From positions 124,001 through 188,000 of the forward strand of contig CAYPIE010000003.1 in the NCBI GenBank assembly GCA_964410665.1: a stretch of DNA of 64,000 nt, given 5' to 3'. The position numbers were made by a program, and so were the translations under genes. A model generated the notes under the pieces. That model searched no databases. It was not told the origin of the DNA and was given only the letters and a program-made list of their open reading frames with translations. The stretch is from CAYPIE01 sp964410665 (GTDB lineage Bacteria > Planctomycetota > Planctomycetia > Gemmatales > Gemmataceae). Below, piece after piece: positions 26,601 to 36,200 of this stretch (positions are counted from its first letter, which is position 1; the number at the start of each line of letters is the position of its first letter).

Positions 26601-29600
26601 CCGCACACCATCCGCATACGCCTTTTCCACAAGACGAGGGAAGTCAAGGGTCTGCTGTACCGCGGCCAAGATCGCAGCCGCGGCGGACTCGGTGGTCACT
26701 TCGTAAGCGCGTCCCCACGCCGCACTATAGAAGCGCACCCCATCGGGAGCGCTTACCGGCAAGCGGTGGAGTTCCCGGTAGGCATCACTCACCGGAATAG
26801 TTGCCGGACAGTGCGCCAGTGTAACTCCCTCGATCGGCAACCAGGTGATGGCGAGCCGCCGGCAGAAGGCCTCGAGATCGTCGCGGAGCCCACCGATGAC
26901 ACACTCATTGGGGGAGTTGATGATCAAAAGATAGACCCGTTTATCAGGACGGAGGGCCTGCTTGATTGCCTCCGGTGAGGCCTGGACAATGCCCGTAACC
27001 CAATCGATCATCGTCTCTGCGGTTAGTCCCCAAGCTTGGCGCGCTGCTTCAAACGGAGGCGCGAGTTCGCGGACAAAGATGGGCGACTCGAGGATCCGCT
27101 GATACATCTGATCCCGGTCTTGCCATACGCGCATCCCAAACAAGCCTGCGGATTCCCCTAAGCTGTAGCCGAGAACGGCGTGTGGTTCGACAGCGAAGCT
27201 GCGAAGCGTGTCGGAGATCAGGGTTCCAAGCGCAACCTGAGCAAAAAGCAATGTTTGTGGGCTTGGCGGTGTCGTGAAGGCATTCACCCAGATCGAGTCA
27301 ACGGCATACTGTTGCTTGAGTTGTTTGTTTTGCTGTTGCTGCTCTCGAAGGATGCCCGGCCAGTCAACCCCCCAAGCTCGTCCCATCCCGGGATAGTGGT
27401 TTCCGGAGCCAGGGTAGACAAAGGCTACCTGGCCACTTGGAGCCAGCGGCTTCGGCGTGTAAAAGACCCGATCAAATAGGCGATCATCGTGACGGTCGTC
27501 GCTCGTGCACAGTGGTGTGGTCGGAGCATCACGGAGGTGTTTTCGGGCAAATGCGATCTGCGCGAGTAATTCCTCCGTGGTACGAGCCACCAGGGCAACC
27601 GAAACCATCCCGTCGTTGGTCGTCTGCTTCCACCAACGACCAGCCAGTTCGTGAATGGGGGTGTTGGCATCGCGCTCCACCAACACCTTCAGCTTGTCGA
27701 GTCGAGCTTGGATCTCACGAGGTGTGCTCGCAGGGACAATAAACAAACCTTCGGGACGGGGAGCAAGATTCACGGAAGAGACGCAAGCAAGCCGTGAATG
27801 GTACTCCTGGATTGAGATCTTGACCTCCTGATCGGTAATCCCTCTCTCCTCGATCAAGATTCGGCGCGGCACTTCAGGATCGTTTTGAAGCCAGAATCGA
27901 GCTCCGATCCCTTGCTTTGGTGGTAGCGTCTGAGTGTGGATCGCCAAGGCCGCTTGGATGAGGGTGAGGATGCTGTTGGCCGCTCCGACATCGCCATGCA
28001 ATAACATCGGGGGTGGTAGACATTCGTGGAGACGGTTGTGCTCGCTAACTGACTCCACACTGTCACCGACATCCTGGATCAGCGCGTAGATTCGGTCCCC
28101 CGCCGCCTCGGCATCGCTGAGCCGCTTTAAGACCACGGCTCCAGCGCCGTCGGCCAACAAGGATTGCCCCGTGGCTGCTTGCGTTGCCACCCGAGTACGT
28201 GGGTCGCCCGTGAATTCGACGCCACCAACCACTGCCCGGGCGATTTCCCCTTGTTGCAAGGCTCGCACTGCCGTTTGCAATGCATGGGCTGAAGACAGGT
28301 CCTCGCTCGAGAGCGTGAAACTCGGCCCGCCAAAGTGGAAAGCCCGCGCAATCCGGCTGGCGGCGATACTCCCCAACGCTCCCATGGTCCGATTGGCCGT
28401 CAAGGGGGGCGAAACCGCAGCCGCAGCTTGATCTGCCCAGTCCGGGTCGGTCTCGGCATGCGCCGCGAGCGTGGACCAGCGAAGATGAAAGTTGGTGGTG
28501 TTCAGATCCAGGCCCAGTCCGATGAAGACCCCGGTGTGCTCAGCCTCCTCGCTCACCTGCGCGCCTTGGGCATCGGCCAGTGCATCGGCAGCCACCACCA
28601 ACATCAGCAGTTGTTGCGGGAGCATTTCTTCCATTTCGCGGGGAGGAATGCGAAAGCGATTCAGCCCCACACAGATCTGGTTGAGAAAGTATCCCTGAAT
28701 GGAATCGGCCGGCACACTCGGCCCTGGTGGACACATCGATTCGGGAAGTGGTCGCAGTCCAAGAACCAACTGACCATATTCGTGCAGATCCTGCCACGGT
28801 CCAACGGTCGCGGCCATCCCGACGATGGCGACCGGCTGCTTCGATCGGGGTACTCCCGCAGGAACAGTCTGCTGGGTACGCGTCGAGAACTGCGGCTCTT
28901 CGATCAAGACGTGAGCGTTGATCCCACCAAAGCCAAACGCACTCACTGCGGCACGACGAGGCTCACCCTGAGACCGGGCCATCCAGGGTTCCGCGGTTTG
29001 TAGGATCCGAAACGGGCTGCCGTGCAACGGGATCTGCGCACCCGACTGGGTAAAGTTCGCCATCGGAGGCAGTTGTTGATGCTGCAATGCGAGCAACACC
29101 TTGGCAAGCCCTGCAGCACCGGCTCCGGTCAACAGATGACCCACCGTGGACTTCACCGAACCGATGACACACTGTCCTGGGCGATAGGCTTGTCCCTGCC
29201 AAAGAGCCATCAGAGAGGCAAATTCGGTGGCATCGCCCATGGGTGTACCCGTCGCGTGACATTCGATCAGATCGACGTCAGCGGGTGACCACCCGGCTCG
29301 ACGATACGCTTGCCGCAATGCCCGGAGTTGCCCTTCGCTTGCCGGCGCTAACAGATTACCGGCAATATCGTTGGCAAGCCCAACCCCAGCAATCACCCCC
29401 AAAAGGCGATCCCCGTGAGCCTGGGCGTCTTCGAGGCGTTTCAGGACAAACACCCCCGCCCCTTCTCCGACCAACAGGCCATCTCCGTCCGCTGCAAATG
29501 GCCGACAACGACCAGTCGGTGAAAGCGCCTGCAGCTGGGAAAAGCCCATTTGGGTATAGAGACTGTCAGGCCGGGACATCCCCCCGGCAAGCATGGCGTC

Positions 29601-30245
29601 GGCGCGGCCACTCTGTAACAAATCGATCGCCAGCTTGAGCGCATACAGTGACGAGGCACAAGCCGCGTCCAAGGTGAAAGCAACACCACCAAGCCCAAGT
29701 GCTTGCGCCAGCATCGCCGCGGGAAGCCCGGACACATAGCGATTCCATGGTGACAACGCTCGTTGGGGTTTCGTGAGTTGCCCGGCCCATGGCGTGGGTA
29801 GCAACTGACAAGCGAGCTGAGAGACATGTTCGGTGGGTAACACAATGTTGCCCAGAATCACGCCTACCCGCTTGGGATCGACGGCGGCCATGGCCGCTTC
29901 CAAAAAGGCGGTACGTCCGGCCCGCAACACCATGCGAATCGAGGGGTCGAAGTCGCTCCAGGGCAACCCCAGTTTACATGGGTGTAGATCCGCGGGAACA
30001 TCGCCGTGCGACACATCGAGAAAGTAACCACGGGTACTTCGCACGCGATCGGTCAGCTGTGCAGATTCATCCGCAGCGATCGGTGGCGGCAAACACCAAC
30101 GGGCAGCGGAAACCTCCGAGGATGAATCGACACACCTAAGAATGTTTCCCCAATAAGTCTCGGTTCGATCTGCACCAGGAAAGTGGATCCCCATCCCGAC
30201 AATGGCAATTTGCGGCCCCGTCGACACACGTATCTCCTGGTTCAT
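23646..30245 (-). CDS. PfaC-like polyketide/PUFA synthase subunit: KS-CLF-AT-(hot-dog)4
   Basis: 2199 residues. Domains in order: an active ketosynthase at about 10-455 (Cys196 in DAACASS, His330 in ECHATGT, His370 in VGHLLTG); a chain-length-factor-type KS at about 470-800 lacking the cysteine (SSEDLSS); an acyltransferase at about 935-1260 (VYPGSGNHYPGMG, Ser1028 in GYSLGESAG); and four FabA-type hot-dog units from 1440 to the end. Units 2 and 4 carry His plus Glu at FabA spacing (His1717/Glu1731, His2096/Glu2110); units 1 and 3 lack the His. The order KS-CLF-DH-DH is that of PfaC, with an AT inserted that is a separate PfaB in Shewanella. It starts in a 4-bp ATGA overlap with the pfaA-like stop. 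It likely extends and dehydrates chains together with the PfaA and PfaD partners. Confidence 0.9.
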   Translation of the reverse strand: MNQEIRVSTGPQIAIVGMGIHFPGADRTETYWGNILRCVDSSSEVSAARWCLPPPIAADESAQLTDRVRSTRGYFLDVSHGDVPADLHPCKLGLPWSDFDPSIRMVLRAGRTAFLEAAMAAVDPKRVGVILGNIVLPTEHVSQLACQLLPTPWAGQLTKPQRALSPWNRYVSGLPAAMLAQALGLGGVAFTLDAACASSLYALKLAIDLLQSGRADAMLAGGMSRPDSLYTQMGFSQLQALSPTGRCRPFAADGDGLLVGEGAGVFVLKRLEDAQAHGDRLLGVIAGVGLANDIAGNLLAPASEGQLRALRQAYRRAGWSPADVDLIECHATGTPMGDATEFASLMALWQGQAYRPGQCVIGSVKSTVGHLLTGAGAAGLAKVLLALQHQQLPPMANFTQSGAQIPLHGSPFRILQTAEPWMARSQGEPRRAAVSAFGFGGINAHVLIEEPQFSTRTQQTVPAGVPRSKQPVAIVGMAATVGPWQDLHEYGQLVLGLRPLPESMCPPGPSVPADSIQGYFLNQICVGLNRFRIPPREMEEMLPQQLLMLVVAADALADAQGAQVSEEAEHTGVFIGLGLDLNTTNFHLRWSTLAAHAETDPDWADQAAAAVSPPLTANRTMGALGSIAASRIARAFHFGGPSFTLSSEDLSSAHALQTAVRALQQGEIARAVVGGVEFTGDPRTRVATQAATGQSLLADGAGAVVLKRLSDAEAAGDRIYALIQDVGDSVESVSEHNRLHECLPPPMLLHGDVGAANSILTLIQAALAIHTQTLPPKQGIGARFWLQNDPEVPRRILIEERGITDQEVKISIQEYHSRLACVSSVNLAPRPEGLFIVPASTPREIQARLDKLKVLVERDANTPIHELAGRWWKQTTNDGMVSVALVARTTEELLAQIAFARKHLRDAPTTPLCTSDDRHDDRLFDRVFYTPKPLAPSGQVAFVYPGSGNHYPGMGRAWGVDWPGILREQQQQNKQLKQQYAVDSIWVNAFTTPPSPQTLLFAQVALGTLISDTLRSFAVEPHAVLGYSLGESAGLFGMRVWQDRDQMYQRILESPIFVRELAPPFEAARQAWGLTAETMIDWVTGIVQASPEAIKQALRPDKRVYLLIINSPNECVIGGLRDDLEAFCRRLAITWLPIEGVTLAHCPATIPVSDAYRELHRLPVSAPDGVRFYSAAWGRAYEVTTESAAAAILAAVQQTLDFPRLVEKAYADGVRLFVEIGPGASCTRMIGAILGRQPHLARAVCVPRRHDFSQLLRTLAQLRVEGVPIDLSCLYADAAPLERSPSKQITLPTAPLWQPLPDRKQATIDPNRAKHSHFYANDRVVDRRIPQPQNGRSKVLHETVPMLLPPVEPATVWMESQEAILEAHHAYLRFSTQGMNAFREVLAFQTALLALAEHPRKRADSASPKTKPAVKAAGHALPEPSTEPIPTRLDFARCLEFARGKVGNVLGAAFAEIDTFPTRVRLPDGPLMLVDRVLAIEGTPRSLRSGRVVTEHWVHGARWYLDNGRIPTSVAVEAGQADLFLSSYLGIDFQTRGLAVYRLLDAVVTFHQSLPPIDAVIVYDIRIDRFFQQGNAWFFHFHFDASVEGKLFLSMRDGCAGFFTAEDLAAGQGIKLSVLDQKLRPGKLPENWSFRVPLESGSLTEPQVDALRKGDLVGAFGSAFAGLPLTMPLRLPGGMARLVHRIPVLEPYGGRYGLGRVIGEADIHPDDWFLTCHFVDDMVMPGTLMYECCLHTFRIFLMRLGWVGEETEIHCEPMVDVASRLKCRGQVLPTTRIVRYEVVVKALGDDPDLHALADAYMYADGKRIVEITDLSLRFHGLTRQRLEQIWSGRAVPTLQQATRQFDRDKILAFAVGNPSEAFGEPYRIFDSERVIARLPGPPYQFLDRIVRIEAQPWVMQAGGVIEAEYEVPSDAWYFEANRQETIPFAVLLEIALQPCGWFAAYLGSALTSAVDLSFRNLGGSATQYRELGRATGTLTTQVKITQVSHSGGMIIQHYDFSMRAGLTEVYTGKTYFGFFSKQALAQQVGMKEHRWPEPASPWGEGRRYPNEGPFPDERWRMVQTIETYHPQGGRYAQGLVEGSIRVNPEAWFFQAHFYQDPVWPGSLGLESLLQLLKWVAAHHWGVSTATIWQTPALAQEHRWTYRGQILPSDRQVEVIAEIKQRDDHRKRLLADGLLRVDGRIIYEMTDFSLSQGAET

Positions 30246-33200
30246 GCCCGGACCGTCTGAGGCAGTTGGTTTCGCTGGAACGCCTCGTTAAGGCGGCTGT
30301 CCATCATCTGCTCAAGGCCGCGAATTTGGGCAATGATTTCTCCAGCATCGTCGAGAAAAGTCACATCCGCCCGAGCGATCAGTTCGGTCTGTGTGGAGAT
30401 TTGCACCATGACCCGTACGGGTTCGTTGCCAAATGCACGACGATATTGTCGATAGTCTGCCAAGGAGACCGGCAGTGATCCCGCCCCAAGATGGATCCTT
30501 GTCCAAACAATCATCAGCTGGAAGGCGGCATCGAGTGCCAGCGGGTCGGCCAGCCAACGTGCACGGAGCGGTTCTTGTAGCCAAGCTCCAGGTAGTGGGG
30601 CCGTGCGTGTGGTCCCGGAGATGCCACGACTCGTGGACCCATGTAACTGTAACAACCCATGGAAATCAGAACCATGGAAGAGCAGTTCTTGATACACTTC
30701 TTGAGGTCCAGGGCTCTCACCGACATCGATCGGCAGCGTTGGAGCAGGCGGCCCCTGCGCGGGAACATCCCCTAATAAGATGGTGGCCTGACTAAGCAAT
30801 TCCTCGTTGGCTGCTCCGTCAGGACGGGACCCTTCGATCACCCGACGCAGTTCGGCAGGAACCGACCATCCTTCGCTGCAGCGAATGGCTTTGCCCCCGT
30901 GCAGGCGCAGGCGAACCGTCTGATCGGGACGAATCCGCACCGGCTGCACAACCCGCAGATCTTGAAGCCCCTGGAAGACAAACCCTGGTTGCACGTGCAT
31001 CGCAGCATGGGCGAGCCACTCGAGATGGAGGGTCATCGGCAAGACGGCATGATCATCGAAGATATGCGACTTGAGAACCGGATGGCTATCCAATCCAACC
31101 ACCCGCTCGACCACGAGACGGAGTTCGTCACGGACCACTCGGTCGACAGAATCGATGGGAGCCTGGGATTCGGCAGTCTGAAGCGCGATCACCTCGGTGG
31201 CCCGATCGGTCGCCTGTAATTCGGCACAGAGAAACCTTCCGCCGGCTTCCGAGGAGATCAAGCCAATCCCCTCTTCCTGAAATCGCTGGCGTAAACCTGG
31301 GGTCACCATGCCACCGTCCCACGGTCCCCAATTGATGGACACAACACGACAGCTCGACCGACGCTGGGACTCCCGGGTAGCGATCTTGTTGAGCACTTCG
31401 TTGGCCACCGCGTAGGCCAATTGACCTCGGCGACCCAAACGGGCGGTGGTCGATGAGAACAGGGCCAGCCAACGCAGCGGATCCCCAGACAGTTCCGCTA
31501 ACAACCCTTCGAGTCCATCCACTTTGGTGCGATAAACTCGTTTCACATCTTCAGATGTCAAATCCTCAATTCGACGATCTGCTAACACACCTGCCCCGTG
31601 AATCAATCCCGTAATCGGCCCATACGCTTGGCGGATTGTGCGAATGGTTGATGGGATCGCCTGAGGATCTCCCAGATCCACTGCGAAGTAGCGGAACTCA
31701 ACCCCCAAGGTTTCAAGCCGCTCCAGATTTTGACGAAGCTCCCGACGTGTAATTATTTGTTGATATTCGTCCTGGACCCCGCGAGGTGTTGCATCACCAT
31801 TCCGTTCTAGGCTCAGAGCACGTTTGATCGACGCTTCATCCCGTAATGGGACCAACCAATCCGGCTCTGCCTCAGGAATGGGGGTCCGACCCAGAATCAT
31901 CAGACGTGGGCGGCTATGTTGCAGTAGACATTCCACTGCAGCAAAAGTGACACCGCGGCCGCCACCGGTTACCAGTAACACATCGCTGCCATCCATGCTC
32001 TGTCCAAGCTTTTCCGGTGACACCATCGGAGTCGGCTCGAGCTCTAGTTGCCAGAGTCCAGTGGTGCTAATCCCAAGCTCTCGAGGTCCAAGCGTCAGGA
32101 GTTCGGCGACAATCCATGATGCAATTTCGGCATTATCCCCAAGTTGTGGATCGACATCGATCGCCTTGCTCACCACTTCCGGCCATTCCTGTGCAACCGT
32201 CTTGGCAAAGGCCGCAAGTCCACCCTGTGCAGGTTGAAGCTGGCTGGACGGTTCACCGATGCCAAACGCACCATCCATGCGGCTAACGGTCAGGAAGACC
32301 GATGTTGCCTCTTTTCCCTGCGATCGCAGCGAGGGAGCCACTGCTTGAAGATGACGTAAGGCATGACAATACCAGCTTCCCGCAAACCCTTGGCGTGGCG
32401 CCACTAACAGTAAGCCTGCCAATGGGTAGCCACTTCCAGGGGACGGTGGATCCTGCCAGAGTTGACGGGTGGTATGGTAGCCCAACGCATGCAGACGGTC
32501 TTGCAGCAACAGCCCGAGCTCATCCTCTTCGACCACCAAGCGGATCTCCGTACCAAGCGGTACGTGTACCGGTTCACGAGAAGTTGGGGATAACGGAACC
32601 GACTTGAGAACCTGCCGTACGAGGCCTGCACGGGGCGTGGTCCTCGACAGGATGGCTCGAGGTTCGGACTCGGCAACTTGAGGTTCGAGGATGGATGGGT
32701 TCGACATCGATTCCAGAGCATCGCTGGCCACGGTGGGTCGCGCTGCATTTTGATTCAGGAACGCGACGATTTGACGAAGCGTCTGCAGACTACCCAAGTG
32801 TTCCGGTTTGACAGCCGGGGCTTCGGGTAACCGCTCTTGTAATGCGGAGAGAATCTCGACGCGTTTGATGGAGTCGATCCCAAGATCACTATCCAGACTC
32901 ATGTCCAGATCGAGCATTTCCACGGGGTAACCCGTTTTTGCGCTGATGACCTCTAACAACACCCCCGTTTCACGATCCGTGGAGTAGTCGGAAGACACGG
33001 TCGCCAGCGGGGCCGTGACCGATTCTGACGCGGGAGCGGGAGCTGCACGAGACTGTGCAGGTTGCTCCCCTAAAAAGGCGACAATCTGACGAAGCGTCTG
33101 CAAGGTGCCCAAGTGCTCTGGCTTGACGGCTGGGGCTTCGGGTAACCGCTCTTGTAATGCGGAGAGAATCTCGACGCGTTTGATGGAGTCGATCCCAAGA

Positions 33201-36200
33201 TCGCTATCCAGGCTCATGTCCAGATCGAGCATCTCTTCGGGATAGCCGGTTTTTGCGCTGATCACTTCCAACAAAACACCAGCTACTTTGCTGGAAGGCG
33301 CAGGGACGTTGGTTTCGGTTTTTTCGTGTTTCCCGTTCCGTCCTGGATTTGCCACTTGGGGCACGGTTTCGGGAGGACGTGGTGGTTTTTTCGACTTCTT
33401 ACGAGGGGTTACTCCATCGGTCGAAGCCTTGGAGCGGGAAGGAGGAGGCTGGGGTGTCTCGGTGGGCCCGTCCTCCGCTGGCAGCGCGGATGGGCGATCC
33501 ATCAACACCGTTTGCGGGGTCGAAACCGGCGGCGCGGGGGGAAGGAATACCGGCGCTTCGGGTACGGTGGCAACGTTGATAGGCAGACCTAATTGGCGTG
33601 CCAGAAGCAACTGTTGTTGTTGCAGCAACTGCTGCAAAGTTTGTTGAGCCGATTGTTGGTGTTCAAGAAACTGCTGATGCAGACGAGCCGTTTGCTGCTG
33701 CATCTGTTGAAACGCGGTCAAGGATTCTTGAGTACGTTGCAGTGCTTCGGCCAAGTCAGCCTGGGGTGGTACCGGTTCATTCATAAGTGGTGGTGCAAGT
33801 TCGGAGGATGTCGCAGGACTCGATGGCTGGGTTTCTGGATCGGCTTGAAGGACGACCTCAGACGAGGACCGTTCGGGGAATCGTGGTTTGTTTCGCGACC
33901 GACGCCGTTTCTTTGACTTGGCCGGCCGCGCATGCTCATTTCCAGGCTGGGATGGCGGTCCTGCCTGGACTGCTGCGGGGAACGGGGAGCGTGGCCGCAC
34001 AAAGTTGGCCCCACAAATGGGGACACTCATCCCACGTCCGGGTGTCTCGGGTCGCGGGGGATTCTCCCAATGCGTGAGATCAATCGAATAGCCCAGGGCG
34101 GCAATGCGGGCAAACAAGTACGCCAGATCGAGTACCCCTGAACGGCTTCCTTGCCCAGAGTCCATGGCTAAGGCATGGATTTCTCCGGGCAGTGGTGGTG
34201 GCTCATCGGCGGCAATCGACTGGATCAACCGAGTGAGGACATTCCCCGGGCCAACCTCGACCAAGGTGCGAATATCATCGGCCAGCATTTGCTGGATCAT
34301 GGTAACGAACTGGACCGGTTCGGCTAACTGTCGGCTTAGCAAGTCTCGAATGGCTTCGGGATCTTCGGGATACAACCTTGCGGTGGTGTTGGCATACACC
34401 GGTCGATTGCGTCGCTCGACGGGAAAACGGGCCAACTCCCCTCGAAACTGCTCGCTGGCCGGCGCGACTTGGGAGCTATGAAATGCAGCCGAAACCGCCA
34501 AGCGGGTACAAGAAATCGATTCCTGCTGCAACAGCATGCGAACCTGATCGATGGCAAACTCAGGCCCTGAGAGCACGATTTGCCGCGGACTGTTGTGGTT
34601 CGCGATGGTCAACGGGAGTGTCCGACCGTCGAGTAGCTTCGCGACGGTCGCATGCGAGCTCGCCACTGCCAGCATCGCGCCTTCCCCTTGACCAGCGACT
34701 TCCGCCATACACCTTCCGCGAATGCCTGCAAGCGCCATAAAGGTCGCGGGATCCAAGACGCCCATGGCATGGAGGGCGGTGAGCTCGCCAAAGCTGTGGC
34801 CCGCCGCTGCATCCGCTTTGACGCCGAAGTTGTTGAGCAACTGCAAGCTCGCCACACATACTGCGGCCAAGGCCGGTTGGGCAACTTCGGTAGCCCGCAA
34901 CTGCTGCCGCTGCAACGCTTGTCCTGCGGGGTCAAATGCAGCATAAGGGTAGATGAGATCGGATAAACGATCGCATTGGCGTTGATGAACGAAGTGTCGA
35001 TCGGCGAGCTCGAGCTGCTTGAGAAACTCTGGAAACTGGCAGGCGAGGTCGCGGAGCATCCCGACCGACTGCGAGCCTTGTCCGGGGAACAGAAAGGCCA
35101 ACTTACCCGGTGGAGAACCACTGCCCAAGAAAACCCCATCCAGAGCTTGGCGGGACACTTCCCCGAGCGGACGCTCCAGTTGCATACGGGCGTTTTCCAG
35201 GAGTTTCGCCCAGTTGGCGGGATCACGCTGGGGCACCAGAATCAGACGATAAGGAGCATCGTTGCGAAAAGCCTGACGCGAGGCAAACGCATGTTGGCGA
35301 AGCTCCGACCAGGACCAGTCGCTCCGCCAATCCCCGAGACGTTGCGCCAGCTCCTGTGGGGAATCCCCATGCGTCGCCAAGATTTCGATGCTGCCGTCCC
35401 AGTCGGGGCGCACTTTGTCGCTGTCGTACTCCTCGAGTACACAATGGAAATTGCTTCCTCCAAAGCCAAATGCACTCACCCCAGCACGGCGAGGATGCTC
35501 GGAACGTGCTAGCCAGGGACGTTTTTCGGTGTTGACATAAAACGGAGCATTCGAGTCATCGAGGATGTCAATGGGCTTCTGTACCTTGATGGTAGGCGGC
35601 AATACTTTATGTTTGAGCGCGAGAACGGCTTTGATCAGTCCGGCAGCTCCCGCGGCGGCTTTGGTATGACCGATTTGCGACTTTACCGAGCCTAGCGCAC
35701 ACCAACGCCCCTCGGAGCGATCCTGCCGGTACACCTCGATCAGAGCCTTTGCCTCGACGGTGTCGCCGACCCGAGTCCCAGTCCCGTGCGCCTCAATCAG
35801 CTCCACGGTCCCGGGGCGTATGCCCGCCCGGGCGTAGGCACCACGCAATGCCTCGGTTTGTCCGGCCACGACCGGTGTGTAAACCGCGTTCCCTTTGCCG
35901 TCGCTTGACGAAGCAAGCCCCCGAATGACCGCATGAATGGTGTCGCCATCCCGTTGGGCATCGGCAAGCCGCTTAAGCACGACCAGCCCTAACCCTTCCC
36001 CGAGAATCGTGCCATCCCCCTGGGCATCAAAGGGACGCGCATCACCCGAAGGAGACAAGGCGGGGGTTTTGCTAAAACACATATACATAAAAATATCGTT
36101 AAATGTGTCTACCCCGCCAGTCACCACCATGTCGCTGTAGCCCTGAGCCAATTCTAGGGCAGCCAAGTGGATGGCACTCAGAGAGCTGGCGCAAGCGGCA

